From assembly GCA_016869765.1 (NCBI GenBank), contig VGES01000006.1:40719-104718 (forward strand): a DNA stretch of 64,000 nt, in the 5' to 3' direction. Under the pieces are notes generated by a model that did no database searches, was not told where the DNA came from, and worked only from the letters and a program-made list of their open reading frames with translations. This document shows, in pieces, positions 17,417-25,823 of the stretch. The translations under genes were made by a program, and so were the position numbers. Numbering within the stretch: position 1 is the first letter of the stretch; each line of letters starts with the position of its first letter. This DNA is from Alphaproteobacteria bacterium. Lineage in GTDB: Bacteria; Pseudomonadota; Alphaproteobacteria; SHVP01.

Positions 17417-18625
17417 TCAGCCTACCTTCTTGCGATCCTTCGGAACGACTCCCTTGGCGACCAGATCGGTGATCGCCGAGGCAGAATATCCATGCTGACG
17501 CAGCACTTCTTCACTGTGCTGACCGAACAGTGGCGGTCGGGCGCGCACGGTACCCGAAGTTCGGCTGAACTTGATCGGGACGCCGGTGCCCGTGTAGCCG
17601 TCCTTCTCGACCACCATCTTGCGATGGATCGTGTGCGGATGACCGAGAATGCCCTTGAGATCGAGGATGGGGCCGGCAGGAACCCCTTCTTCGAGCAAGG
17701 TTCCGGCAAGTTGTGCGCCGTCCTTCTTCTTGAGCAGCTTGATCAATTCCTCGCGCAGGGCCGGGCGGTTGGCGACACGATCCGAGTTGTTGATGAAGCG
17801 TGGGTCCTTGGCGAGTTCGGGCGCGCCGAGCTCGCCGCAAAGCCGCGCAAACTGTCGGTTGTTGCCGATCGCCATGTAGACCGGGACGGTGCCCGTTGGA
17901 AACGCGTCGTAGGGCGCGATGTTGCTGTGGGCATTGCCCGTGCGCGACGCCGCCTTGCCCAAGAACCAGTTGGCCGCGTGGGGATGCTGCAAAGCGACCC
18001 CGGTGTCGAACAGGCTCGCCTCTACCAGTTGCCCCTTGCCCGAGCGGGTGCGCTCGATACCGGCCGCCAGGATCGCGTTCGCGGCAAACAGGGCGGTGCC
18101 GAGGTCGACGAGCGGAATTCCCATGCGTACGCCCTCGGCCTCGGGCTGGCCGTTGACCGAGAACCAAGCGCACATCGCCTGAATGACGGCGTCATAGCCC
18201 GGGTAACCGCCGAGGGGGCCGTCCGCTCCGAAGCCCGTGACGCGACAATGGATGAGTCGCGGGAAACGCTTGGAGAGCACCTCGTCATAACCGAGGTTCC
18301 ACTTCTCGAGGGTCCCGGTTTTGAAGTTCTCCGTGAGAACGTCGGCACGCTCGAGCAGGCGCAACAGCACCTCGCGTCCCTCGGGCTTGCTCACGTCGAG
18401 CGCGATGCTCTTCTTGTTGCGGTTGGCGCCCATGAAATAGGCGGCTTCGCCGTCGCGGAACGGTGGACCCCAATCGCGAGTCTCGTCGCCCTGCGGCGGT
18501 TCGACCTTGATGACCTCGGCACCGAGGTCGCCCAGGAGTTGCGTGCAGTAGGGCCCGCCCAGGACGCGGGTCAGGTCGATGATCTTCCAGCCGGCCAACG
18601 GGCCGGCGGCAGTGCTGTCAGCCAT
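17417..18625 (-). CDS. CaiB/BaiF-family (class III) CoA transferase
   Basis: A 402-residue enzyme that moves CoA between acids. It begins LAGWKIIDLTRVLGGPYCTQLLGDLGAEVIKVEPP, the family signature, split here as IDLTRVLGGPYCTQLLGD and IKVEPP. RNKKSIALDVSKPEG and VLTENFKTGTLEKWNLGYD follow. The catalytic aspartate is probably D174 in PLVDLGTA, and the C-terminal domain contains GQHSEEVL. The substrate acid is unknown. It is part of a minus-strand cluster with GSTs, an isochorismatase-like hydrolase, a PEP-mutase-like lyase and RidA. Confidence 0.93.
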   Translation of the reverse strand: MADSTAAGPLAGWKIIDLTRVLGGPYCTQLLGDLGAEVIKVEPPQGDETRDWGPPFRDGEAAYFMGANRNKKSIALDVSKPEGREVLLRLLERADVLTENFKTGTLEKWNLGYDEVLSKRFPRLIHCRVTGFGADGPLGGYPGYDAVIQAMCAWFSVNGQPEAEGVRMGIPLVDLGTALFAANAILAAGIERTRSGKGQLVEASLFDTGVALQHPHAANWFLGKAASRTGNAHSNIAPYDAFPTGTVPVYMAIGNNRQFARLCGELGAPELAKDPRFINNSDRVANRPALREELIKLLKKKDGAQLAGTLLEEGVPAGPILDLKGILGHPHTIHRKMVVEKDGYTGTGVPIKFSRTSGTVRARPPLFGQHSEEVLRQHGYSASAITDLVAKGVVPKDRKKVG

Positions 18626-18636
18626 GATGTTCTCGT

Positions 18637-19260
18637 CTATGCGGGGACTTTCATGCCGCGCTGGACCGCGGGCCGAAGGCCCACCTTATCGACCCAACGC
18701 TGCAAATTTGGAAACGCCTTGATGCCCTCGTCGAGGCGCGAGGCCGAAGACGTGGCACTCGGATAGGTCAGCACGTCGGCCACGGTGTAGTCCTGGCCGG
18801 CGATGAAGGGTGACGCTGCGAGGCGCTGGTCGAGTACGGCAAGAAACCGTTTGGCGCGCCCCTCCATCAGGTCGATTGCGTACGGATTCTTCTCGGGCGC
18901 CGCGATCTTGAAATAGAACTGACCGGCGAAGGCGCTAGCGAGATCGGCGATCACCATCGCCGACCACTTGTAGACTTCCGCTCGCGCTCCGAGATCTTTG
19001 GGCATCAGCTTGCCGGTTTTCTCCGCCAGGTAGAACGCGATCGCCATGGTCTCGAAGACCGCATAGGGCTTGCCACCCGGTCCCTCGCGATCGACGATCG
19101 CCGGGGCCATGCCGCACGGATTGATCGCCAGGAACTCCCTGCTCAGGTGCTGCTTGGTCTTGAAGTCGATGACGTGAACGGTGTAGGGCAACGCCAACTC
19201 CTCGAGCATGATCGAGGCGCGTTGGCCATTGGCCGTCGGGACGGTGTAGAGATCGATCAC
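18637..19260 (-). CDS. Glutathione S-transferase (tandem copy 1)
   Basis: A 207-residue GST with the nucleophile-type N terminus IDLYTVPTANGQRASIMLEEL, like the YghU/Ure2-type enzymes, and INPCGMAPAIVDREGPGGKPYAVFETMAI for glutathione binding. The C-terminal helices contain YTVADVLTYP. I start at GTG 19260, preceded by AAGGAAA, because the domain begins there. It is 12 bases upstream of the CoA-transferase gene and closely similar to the next GST gene. Confidence 0.88.
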   Translation of the reverse strand: MIDLYTVPTANGQRASIMLEELALPYTVHVIDFKTKQHLSREFLAINPCGMAPAIVDREGPGGKPYAVFETMAIAFYLAEKTGKLMPKDLGARAEVYKWSAMVIADLASAFAGQFYFKIAAPEKNPYAIDLMEGRAKRFLAVLDQRLAASPFIAGQDYTVADVLTYPSATSSASRLDEGIKAFPNLQRWVDKVGLRPAVQRGMKVPA

Positions 19261-19285
19261 GGGATTTCCTTCTTGGCGGGCGCGA

Positions 19286-19918
19286 CTAGAACAATCCCGG
19301 CAGGACGGCCTCGCCGCGCTTGACCGCCGGGCGCTGCGAGACCCGGTCGCGCCAGCCCAAGATGTGTTTGTATGGCGCAAGGCCGTTTTCGCCCAGCCGT
19401 TTTCCGGACACGGTGATCACCGGGTAGAGCTGGACGTCGGCATAGCTGTACTCCGCCCCGGCGAGATAAGGCGCGGCCGCAAGGCGTTCATCGAGCACTC
19501 TTAGGAAGCGGTGAACCAGTTGGACGTAATAGTCGACGGCCGCCGTGGTGTCGGCCTTCAGGTTCTTCAGGTTGAATTGCGCGCTGAACGCGGGCCCGAG
19601 ATCGGACAACACGACGCAGGACCATTCGTAGGCCAATGCCCGCTCGGCCAGGCCAACCGGGATCAGTTTTCCCGATTTCTCCCCGAGATAGAGACAAATG
19701 GCCAGCGTCTCGAACACCTTGAGCGGCTTCCCTCCCGGGCCGTCGTGATCGACAATCGCCGGCATCTTGCCCACCGGGTTGACGGCTAGGTACTCCGGGC
19801 TTTTGTGGGCGCCCTTCATCATGTCCAGCGGCTTCAAGGTATAGGGCAGGCCCGTCTCCTCGAGCATGATGGCAACCTTCTGCCCGTTGGCCGTGCCAAA
19901 TCCGAAAAAATCGATCAT
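19286..19918 (-). CDS. Glutathione S-transferase (tandem copy 2)
   Basis: A 210-residue paralogue of the neighbouring GST. It begins IDFFGFGTANGQKVAIMLEETGLPYTLKPLDMMKG and carries NPVGKMPAIVDHDGPGGKPLKVFETLAI, then a helical C-terminal domain with YSYADVQLYP. Both lie in the YghU/Ure2-like nucleophilic group. Duplication within an operon suggests a role in processing one xenobiotic or aromatic substrate, by inference. Confidence 0.88.
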   Translation of the reverse strand: MIDFFGFGTANGQKVAIMLEETGLPYTLKPLDMMKGAHKSPEYLAVNPVGKMPAIVDHDGPGGKPLKVFETLAICLYLGEKSGKLIPVGLAERALAYEWSCVVLSDLGPAFSAQFNLKNLKADTTAAVDYYVQLVHRFLRVLDERLAAAPYLAGAEYSYADVQLYPVITVSGKRLGENGLAPYKHILGWRDRVSQRPAVKRGEAVLPGLF

Positions 19919-19988
19919 TGTCCCTCCCCTGGTGAGCGCACGGCATCCGCGCCGGCTGCTCCGACGTTCGGTCGCATGCCAAATTCCG

Positions 19989-20681
19989 CTACGCCGCGAG
20001 TGCGGGCAGCGTGGTCAAGCGGCTGATCAGATCGGCCGTCGGCATGACGTCGGCGTACTTCTCCGACATATCGAAGAGATTGACCGCGTGTGACACCTTG
20101 CTGCGGTCGTACACCGCGTCTTGCGGCACGGCGATCCGAAAGTTGAAGGCGAAGGCATCGATCACCGAAGAGCGCACGCAGCCCGACGTCGTGCACCCGG
20201 TCGCCACAAGGGTGTCCGCGCCCAGGTCGATCAGGTAGGAGCACAGCGAAGTGCCAAAGAATGCGCTGGGATGGCGCTTCGGCACCAGAATGTCGCCCTC
20301 TCGCGGCGCCACCTCGGCGACGAACTCGTAGCCCTTGTCGCTGATGGTCATGATCGCCGGCACCTTTGCGGCGAGACGCCCCGCGTCATAGGCCTTCTTG
20401 GGCGCCACGTGGGGGTAGAGCACCGGCCATTTCTTGTCGCGGAACACCTTGAGCAGTTTCTCGATGTTGTGCACCGCATCCCAGGCGACGTCGCCGCAGC
20501 TCGTCGGAAATTCTTTGATCGACTCCCAGAACGGACGAGACACGGTTCCCGTCGTTCGGTACTGGACGTCGATGATGAGCAGTGCCGGCTTCTTGCCGAG
20601 CCCGGTCGGCCGGCCAAATCCGGCCGCGCGATAGGCGCGTTGTTCGTCTTCGCTGATGATTCCGTCCCAGGGGCGAGCCAT
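19989..20681 (-). CDS. Isochorismatase-family cysteine hydrolase (amidase type)
   Basis: A 230-residue cysteine hydrolase. The catalytic triad is D38 in LLIIDVQ, K135 in ILVPKRHPSAF and C168 in GCTTSGCVRSSVIDA, with a cis-peptide-type loop before it. The N-terminal part (ISEDEQRAYRAAGFGRPTGLGKKP) matches the N-carbamoylsarcosine/maleamate amidohydrolase branch, so it probably removes an amide or carbamoyl group. The ATG at 20681 has a strong ribosome site (AAGGAGGACGCT), which decides the start. It belongs to the minus-strand catabolic cluster. Confidence 0.88.
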   Translation of the reverse strand: MARPWDGIISEDEQRAYRAAGFGRPTGLGKKPALLIIDVQYRTTGTVSRPFWESIKEFPTSCGDVAWDAVHNIEKLLKVFRDKKWPVLYPHVAPKKAYDAGRLAAKVPAIMTISDKGYEFVAEVAPREGDILVPKRHPSAFFGTSLCSYLIDLGADTLVATGCTTSGCVRSSVIDAFAFNFRIAVPQDAVYDRSKVSHAVNLFDMSEKYADVMPTADLISRLTTLPALAA

Positions 20682-20756
20682 AGCGTCCTCCTTGCGAGCG
20701 GCCGACTCTAGCGTCCCCGATGCCGCGGCGGGAGACCCCGGCGGGCCCACCGGCGA

Positions 20757-21629
20757 CTATTTTCGGACGGCATAGCGCTTCTCGAGCGAGTCAAAGCGCG
20801 CCTTGTCCACGACGGCTTGGCGTTCGGCGAACGGCAGCAGATCCTTCTCCCAGCCCGTCGTGGAACCCTTCTCCTTGAGGTTTTTGAACGCCTTGCGCAG
20901 GGCCAACATCATCGCTTGCAGTCCCGCGTTGGCGTAGAGCACGACGCCGTAGCCCATGCGGGCGAGCTCGGCCTGCTCGATGATCGGCGTCTTGCCGCCG
21001 AAGACGAGGTTGATCAACTGCGGCACCGGAAGCTTGGCGATCTTCTCGATCTCTTCGCGACTTTCGGGGGCCTCGACGAAGGTGACATCGGCGCCGGCCG
21101 CAATGAACGCGTGGGCACGGTCGAGGGCGGCTTCCAGGCCGAGCACCGTGCGCGCATCCGTGCGAGCGATGATCACGAAGTCCTTGTCACGGCGAGCCTC
21201 GGCGGCGGCTTTGATCTTGAGGGCCGCCTCGTCCTTGTCGATCACGTCCTTGCCGGCGAAGTGGCCACACTTCTTGGGAAACACTTGGTCTTCGAGTTGA
21301 ATGCCGTTGGCGCCCGCTTGCTCGAGGACGCGGATCGTGTGCGTTACGTTGACCGCGTTGCCGAACCCGGTATCGGCATCGACGATAATCGGCAGATCCA
21401 TCACGTTGCGCATACGCATCACGTTGTCGGCAAGCTCGGCCAGACTGATCAACGCCAAGTCCGGCACGCCGAGATAGGCGTTGGTGACCCCCGCCCCGGA
21501 GACGTAGACCGCGTCGAAGCCGGCATCGGCGATCATCTTGGCCGACAGCGCATTGAAGGCGCCCGGGACGATGGTCGCCGCCCGGCGAGCGAAAATCCGT
21601 TTCAGACGCGCGTTTTGGCTTTCCGCCAT
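20757..21629 (-). CDS. Isocitrate lyase/PEP mutase superfamily protein
   Basis: A 290-residue (beta-alpha)8 enzyme. The signature KKCGHF is at residues 119-124 with the general-acid C121, after DADTGFGNAVNV (metal site) and LEDQVFP. It resembles 2-methylisocitrate lyase, oxaloacetate decarboxylase and carboxyphosphonoenolpyruvate mutase homologues; the sequence does not single out one reaction, but the family cleaves or forms a C-C bond next to a carboxylate. It is first in a same-strand run that continues through amidase, GSTs, CoA transferase and RidA, as if a single transcription unit. Confidence 0.87.
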   Translation of the reverse strand: MAESQNARLKRIFARRAATIVPGAFNALSAKMIADAGFDAVYVSGAGVTNAYLGVPDLALISLAELADNVMRMRNVMDLPIIVDADTGFGNAVNVTHTIRVLEQAGANGIQLEDQVFPKKCGHFAGKDVIDKDEAALKIKAAAEARRDKDFVIIARTDARTVLGLEAALDRAHAFIAAGADVTFVEAPESREEIEKIAKLPVPQLINLVFGGKTPIIEQAELARMGYGVVLYANAGLQAMMLALRKAFKNLKEKGSTTGWEKDLLPFAERQAVVDKARFDSLEKRYAVRK

Positions 21630-21707
21630 GCATGTGCTCCGAGTCCCTGGGGTTCACCCGTGACCTTACGGTCTTCGGGGGGATCGGCTCAAGTTCGGGC
21701 TCGGGCG

Positions 21708-22376
21708 TCAGACGTGGGCGGCGACCGGTCGGGCAAATCGATGACGGCCGATTGCTCCAAAGACGAGAACGACCAGCGCCACGCTGCCGAGATGCCAGAC
21801 CAGCACCATCACGGCGGCGCTGAGGCCGTGGAACAGATCGAGCGCCGCCGAGGCAAGGGATGCGACGGCAAGAGCGCCGGTCAAGGCCGTGGCCCAAGGC
21901 CGAATCGACGCGCCATGGCGGACCATAGCGTAGAGCAGCCCGCTCAAGGGAATGCTGGTCAGAACGATCGTCGCGAGACACATGAAGCTCGTCCCGAGCG
22001 CGAGGCCGTCTGGACCCAGACGCAGCCAATCGCTGTAGCAACTGGCGCCAAGGGCCAGGAGCCAAAGCGCCAGGGTGGGCAACGGCACCAAGCGCCACGC
22101 CTCGCCGCGGTCGGGAAGGGTCAGGTGGAACGCGGCCACGGTCGCGAGCACGCCGGTCGTGATCGACGCGAGCCACGGGACGAGCACGTCGATCCGGCTC
22201 AGGTGGTCGGCCAGATCGGGGCGGGGGCCCATGACCAGGACGATGGTCGCCAACAATACCAGCGCCGCGCCGAGCCAAATCGCACTTCGCAGGAGTGGCG
22301 GGGCCAGCGGCCGTACGGGAACGGCCTCGGCGGCCAGGCGGGCGATCAGGTCCTCGGTTGGTCGAGGGTCAGCCAT
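21708..22376 (-). CDS. nrsF: NrsF-family (DUF1109) anti-sigma factor
   Basis: A 222-residue integral membrane protein with six hydrophobic segments following a short hydrophilic N terminus (MADPRPTEDLIARLAAEAVPVRPLAPP). This is the layout of NrsF, which holds SigF at the membrane until stress releases it. It has the conserved cysteine-bearing helix LLALGASCYSDWL. It overlaps the end of the sigma gene (stop at 22369), so the two are cotranslated. An in-frame GTG two codons upstream is the alternative start. Confidence 0.8.
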   Translation of the reverse strand: MADPRPTEDLIARLAAEAVPVRPLAPPLLRSAIWLGAALVLLATIVLVMGPRPDLADHLSRIDVLVPWLASITTGVLATVAAFHLTLPDRGEAWRLVPLPTLALWLLALGASCYSDWLRLGPDGLALGTSFMCLATIVLTSIPLSGLLYAMVRHGASIRPWATALTGALAVASLASAALDLFHGLSAAVMVLVWHLGSVALVVLVFGAIGRHRFARPVAAHV

Positions 22377-22941
22377 GACCACCCCCCAGACGCTTGCGTA
22401 GGGACTTGACGGCGCGATGCGTCGCCACTTTGAGGGCCGTCGTCGACATGCCGGTCATCGTCGAAGCCTCTTTCAATGACCATCCCTGAACCTTGAGCAA
22501 CTCGATCGCCTGTCTCTGGCCCTGTGGCAGGGATGCCACCGCAGCCGCCACGTCGCGGCGGCGAAACACGTTCTCTTCGGTGTTCGGCACTTCGCCCCAC
22601 AAGGTTTCGTCGTCCAGAACCAGTTCGGACTCCCGCACTGAACGCCGACCAAGCAACTGCAAACGATCGGCGATCCGACGTCGCGCGATGGTCGCCAGCC
22701 AGGGCCGGAATGGCCGAGTCGGATCATAGGTCCGCCGCGCCTGGTGCAACGATAGGAGGATGTCCTGGACGGCGTCCTCGATCTCCTCCGGCGCGCGTAG
22801 CTGACGCCCGGCGAACCGTCGAAGGTAGGGTAGAAGCTCGCCGAGCAGCGCGGCGTAGGCGCCACGGTCGCCCGACTGGCCGGCGGCCATCAGCTGCGCC
22901 CAGCGCCGATCCAAACCCTCTCTCGAGACTGGGTCCGTCAT
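22369..22941 (-). CDS. sigF: ECF-type RNA polymerase sigma factor, SigF-like
   Basis: A 190-residue sigma factor with region 2 (YAALLGELLPYLRRFAGRQLRAPEEIEDAVQDILLSLHQAR, with the VQDILL core) and region 4 (VASLPQGQRQAIELLKVQGWSLKEASTMTGMSTTALKVATHRAVKSLR, quoted by its helix SLKEASTMTGMSTTALKV). It is of the NrsF-controlled group, and its partner overlaps it. In related bacteria SigF switches on bufferin-type operons during metal stress, and exactly such an operon is divergent from it here. Confidence 0.88.
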   Translation of the reverse strand: MTDPVSREGLDRRWAQLMAAGQSGDRGAYAALLGELLPYLRRFAGRQLRAPEEIEDAVQDILLSLHQARRTYDPTRPFRPWLATIARRRIADRLQLLGRRSVRESELVLDDETLWGEVPNTEENVFRRRDVAAAVASLPQGQRQAIELLKVQGWSLKEASTMTGMSTTALKVATHRAVKSLRKRLGGGHG

Positions 22942-22993
22942 CACGAGTTGGTGTTCCTCCCGGAAAAGCGTGCCCAGGTTCGCGAGCGGCAGC

Positions 22994-23020
22994 GTAACCC
23001 GTCGCGCGTCACAACTGAAC
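22994..23020 (+). promoter_or_regulatory. Possible SigF-dependent promoter of the buf-like operon
   Basis: GTAACC (22994-22999) matches the -35 reported for SigF/ECF promoters, followed after about 15 bases by CTGAAC (23015-23020), a weak CGAA-type -10. It lies 64-90 bases before the first gene. The match is partial. Confidence 0.4.
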
Positions 23021-23083
23021 AGTAAGGCGAGGGACTGCCCGCGAGGGCGGCCATCCTCGTCCCATAGGCAAAGGAGAGACCTC

Positions 23084-23539
23084 ATGAATGCTCGTCTTCT
23101 GGTGGTGGCGGCAGTTGCCGCGGCAATCGCGACCCCGGCGCTGGCCCAAGCGCCGGTCAAGGCCCCGGAGTACAAGGTCGAGAAGTGCTACGGCATTTCG
23201 AAGGCCGGAAAGAACGATTGCGCGTCGGCAGGGAACCCGCACGTCGACGCGGTGCGCCGCTACCTGGAAGGGCTTCCAGGCGATGCGATCGGGGAGTTCC
23301 ATCTCGCGGGTCATGTCGTCGAGGAGGTGGATTCGGAAATCGTACGAATCGATACGCATAGTCGACCTGTGGCGGCCGAAGTTTGGCAGCTTTACCGCGA
23401 TGCCCTCAATCTGTTCGGACCCCGCCCGACCCTGATCGAGTGGGATGCAGACATTCCGTCCCTCGAAACGTTGGGCGCCGAGGCGGCCGAGGCCGATCGA
23501 ATCCGCAATCAGGTCTGTCCGAATGCCCGCGCTGCTTGA
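23084..23539 (+). CDS. BufA1 (DUF2282) - BufB (DUF692) chimera
   Basis: A 151-residue protein that is two families joined. Residues 1-22 are a signal peptide, and residues 28-49 (KVEKCYGISKAGKNDCASAG) are the N-terminal half of a BufA1-type metallophore precursor, with two of its cysteines. From residue 51 on (PHVDAVRRYLEGLPGDAIGEFHLAGH, then PVAAEVWQLYRDAL and PTLIEWDADIPSLETL) it is the C-terminal end of a BufB/DUF692 maturase TIM barrel. The rest of BufA1 and about the first two-thirds of BufB are absent. The joint, near 23231, keeps the frame. A strong ribosome site (AAGGAG) precedes the ATG. It likely arose by deletion, so it is doubtful as a functional precursor or maturase. Confidence 0.8.
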   Translation: MNARLLVVAAVAAAIATPALAQAPVKAPEYKVEKCYGISKAGKNDCASAGNPHVDAVRRYLEGLPGDAIGEFHLAGHVVEEVDSEIVRIDTHSRPVAAEVWQLYRDALNLFGPRPTLIEWDADIPSLETLGAEAAEADRIRNQVCPNARAA

Positions 23540-24302
23540 ATTCCAGAAGCGGATGACCGACGCCATCCGTCACGGGGTCGCGAACCTCGATGCGCCAAGC
23601 GCTTTGCTCGATCTGCTGACAAACCCGGGTCGTTTGGCGATTCATCGGCGACACACGCGGCGCAGCCTCTCCGACGCGATTGCTGCACGCTTCCCCGCGG
23701 TGCAGCGCCTGGTGGGTGAGGAGTTCTTCGCGTTCGTCGCCGCCCAATTCATTGCCGCGAGCCCACCCACCGATGCCCGTGTGGTCCGTTACGGCGATGA
23801 ATTTCCGACATTTCTCGAATCCCGGAGCGAGGCGTCGTCGTTTCCTTGGCTTGCCGATGTCGCCCGAATCGAAGTCGCGATGCATCGTGCCTCGATCGCC
23901 CCGGTCCAAGTCACCACGGGAATCGAAGCCCTGGGTGAGGTTCCTCCGGATCGCCTCGCTGATGCGCAGGTCGTCTGGAACGATGCCGCGTTCCTGCTGC
24001 GATCGGACTGGCCGGCAGCCTCGCTTTGGCGCCTCGGCTTGTCGGAAACAGCGCCGACCCGGGTGGACGTCGCCTCGCTTCCCGCGAGCCGCCTGTTGGT
24101 TTCGGTGATCGGCGGCGAGGCGCAGGCGTTCGACCTGCCTCAGGCAGACGAAGTTTTCCTCGCCGCGATGCAGCGCGGTGCCACACTCGGCGTGGCGGCC
24201 GATTCAGCCATGTCCGCATCTGCCGAATTCGATCTGACGCAGGCGATCGGAATTTTGTTCGGCCGCCGCTGCGTGACGAGCGTCGCTGTGACCAAGGAGT
24301 GA
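23523..24302 (+). CDS. bufC: BufC-type protein (DUF2063)
   Basis: A 259-residue protein. The N-terminal DUF2063 domain reads LLEFQKRMTDAIRHGV, LAIHRRHTRRSLSDAIAARFPAVQRLVGEEFFAFVAAQFIA and EFPTFLESRSEASSFPWLADVARIEVAMHRA. It binds the BufB maturase in bufferin systems, where it acts as the recognition partner for the peptide precursor. The ATG at 23523 lies inside the end of the chimera gene (17-base overlap), as expected for the operon bufA-bufB-bufC. It appears intact although its usual partner is not. Confidence 0.82.
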   Translation: MPALLEFQKRMTDAIRHGVANLDAPSALLDLLTNPGRLAIHRRHTRRSLSDAIAARFPAVQRLVGEEFFAFVAAQFIAASPPTDARVVRYGDEFPTFLESRSEASSFPWLADVARIEVAMHRASIAPVQVTTGIEALGEVPPDRLADAQVVWNDAAFLLRSDWPAASLWRLGLSETAPTRVDVASLPASRLLVSVIGGEAQAFDLPQADEVFLAAMQRGATLGVAADSAMSASAEFDLTQAIGILFGRRCVTSVAVTKE

Positions 24303-24306
24303 GCCG

Positions 24307-24777
24307 ATGGCCGACCTGAGCCTCACCCAGACGGCGGGACTACTTCAGCGATGGCGTACCCTTTGCGCCGGTCTCGAACGCGCGGTGCCCCTCGACTGGC
24401 TGCAACTCGCGATGCGCATCGCGGTGGGCAGCGTGTTTTTCCGATCGGGTCTGCTCAAGATCGAGAGCTTCGATTTTGCCGTGCTGTTGTTCCGTGACGA
24501 GTACAAGGTTCCGCTGCTCGACCCCGTCGTCGCCGCCTACCTCGGGACGGGCCTCGAACTCGCGATGCCGGTACTTCTCTATGTTGGGCTTCTGACCCGT
24601 GTGGCGACGGTTCCGCTGCTCGGCATGGCGCTGGTAATTCAGATCTTCATCTACCCCCAGGCGTGGAACGAGCACCTGATGTGGGCCGTTCCGCTCACAT
24701 TCCTCCTGACGCGCGGGCCGGGGAGGTTTTCCCTCGACCACTGGCTGCGGATCGGCCGCGGTTCACGGCCGGCATAG
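24307..24777 (+). CDS. DoxX-family inner-membrane protein
   Basis: A 156-residue four-helix membrane protein with the DoxX signatures RIAVGSVFFRSGLLKI, LYVGLLTRVATVPLLGMALVIQIFIYPQAW and a final HLMWAVPLTFLL. It usually closes bufferin operons. It follows BufC by four bases. Confidence 0.85.
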   Translation: MADLSLTQTAGLLQRWRTLCAGLERAVPLDWLQLAMRIAVGSVFFRSGLLKIESFDFAVLLFRDEYKVPLLDPVVAAYLGTGLELAMPVLLYVGLLTRVATVPLLGMALVIQIFIYPQAWNEHLMWAVPLTFLLTRGPGRFSLDHWLRIGRGSRPA

Positions 24778-24831
24778 GACGGTGGTATACCTCGCGCGGC
24801 GCCCCTAACATTGGGGCCGAAGGAACGCGCC

Positions 24832-25065
24832 GTGGTGATCAAGACCCAAAGTGACGGCCTCCCGGTATGGCTCGATCCGCAGGGCAAGCCGGTGTCCTGT
24901 CTCGAGAAGATCAAGGTTCTCAATGAGAACCTCGAGGAGATCCGGCAACTCGCCCAGGACGCCCTCGAGGATGCCCTCCTCATGGGTTGTGATGAAACCC
25001 AGTTTCGTCGCGTGCTCGACGAATTGGTGCATTCGCTCGAGAACCCCTATCCGGCCAAGAAGTAG
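24832..25065 (+). CDS. Small conserved protein, unknown function
   Basis: A 77-residue cytosolic protein: VVIKTQSDGLPVWLDPQGKPVSCLEKIKVLNENLEEI, then helices RQLAQDALEDALLMGCDETQFRRVLDELVHSL. It is almost entirely helical after residue 20, with no known motif. Two adjacent GTG codons (24832, 24835) lie eight bases after a GAAGGA ribosome site; I use the first. A TTG at 24811 is a longer alternative. It may be a partner of an iron-sulfur or respiratory system in alphaproteobacteria, but this is not supported here. Function unknown. Confidence 0.65.
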   Translation: MVIKTQSDGLPVWLDPQGKPVSCLEKIKVLNENLEEIRQLAQDALEDALLMGCDETQFRRVLDELVHSLENPYPAKK

Positions 25066-25142
25066 CCGACCCGATCGCGAGGGCGGCTTCGATCGCTCAC
25101 CTCCGGTGGCGTCCGCGACAGCGGTGGGCAAGCGCGCCCAGG

Positions 25143-25823
25143 CTAGAGGTGGGCTACGAGCCAGTCGTGGATGGGGGCCACGCGCTCCAGGCCCTTCGCA
25201 CAGTAGGTCACGGCCCGTTGGTCGTTCCACTCGGCGGGAACCCTAGTCTCGGTGTAGGCAAAAAGACCGTTGTGTTTCAACAGGTCGGCGTTCTGGTGAT
25301 CGGGCGATATACCGGCGGGGACCCGCTTGTAGTGCGATCCTCCCAGAGTCGCTCCGGCGTTCGTTACCGCGGTCACGGCCGCGCGTAGCTCGCGGCCGGC
25401 CTTTTCGCCGGCGGCGACGCGGCGATAGGACGCGAGCTGTGCTGCCGTGAAGCCATGCATGCCGCTGCCCAGCACCAGCGACTTCGCCGTCAAAGCGATG
25501 AAGAAGCCCGAGCACTCTCTCGACTTGGCATCGCCCTCCCAGAACCAGAAACCGAAGTAGTCCTTGTAGGGCCGCTTGTCCTTCGAGAAGCGCGTGTCGC
25601 GGTTCAGCCGCATGATCGAGCCATTGACTTTGGGTTCGGCGCGAAGGCGTGGGCGCTCGCGCTGGAGCGTTGCCCCGAGCGACATCACGAAAGACTTGGC
25701 GGGTTCGAGCAGGTTGCGCTGGTAGGACTCCTTCTGCGCCTCGAACCAGTCTCGGTCGTTGTTCTTGACCAACCCTGCGACGAACTGCTGGGCCCCCTTG
25801 GGAAAGCCGGGGAACGCGTTCAT
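25143..25823 (-). CDS. DUF2461 (TIGR02453) family protein
   Basis: A 226-residue protein of the DUF2461 family: AQQFVAGLVKNNDRDWFEAQKESYQRNLLEPAKSFV, then RLNRDTRFSKDKRPYKDYFGFWF and SGFFIALTAKSLVLGSGMHGFTAAQLASYRRV. The NDRDWF and FSKDKRPYK motifs are diagnostic. The family is widespread and uncharacterised. It overlaps the stop of the receiver-domain fragment upstream as ATGA. Confidence 0.85.
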   Translation of the reverse strand: MNAFPGFPKGAQQFVAGLVKNNDRDWFEAQKESYQRNLLEPAKSFVMSLGATLQRERPRLRAEPKVNGSIMRLNRDTRFSKDKRPYKDYFGFWFWEGDAKSRECSGFFIALTAKSLVLGSGMHGFTAAQLASYRRVAAGEKAGRELRAAVTAVTNAGATLGGSHYKRVPAGISPDHQNADLLKHNGLFAYTETRVPAEWNDQRAVTYCAKGLERVAPIHDWLVAHL

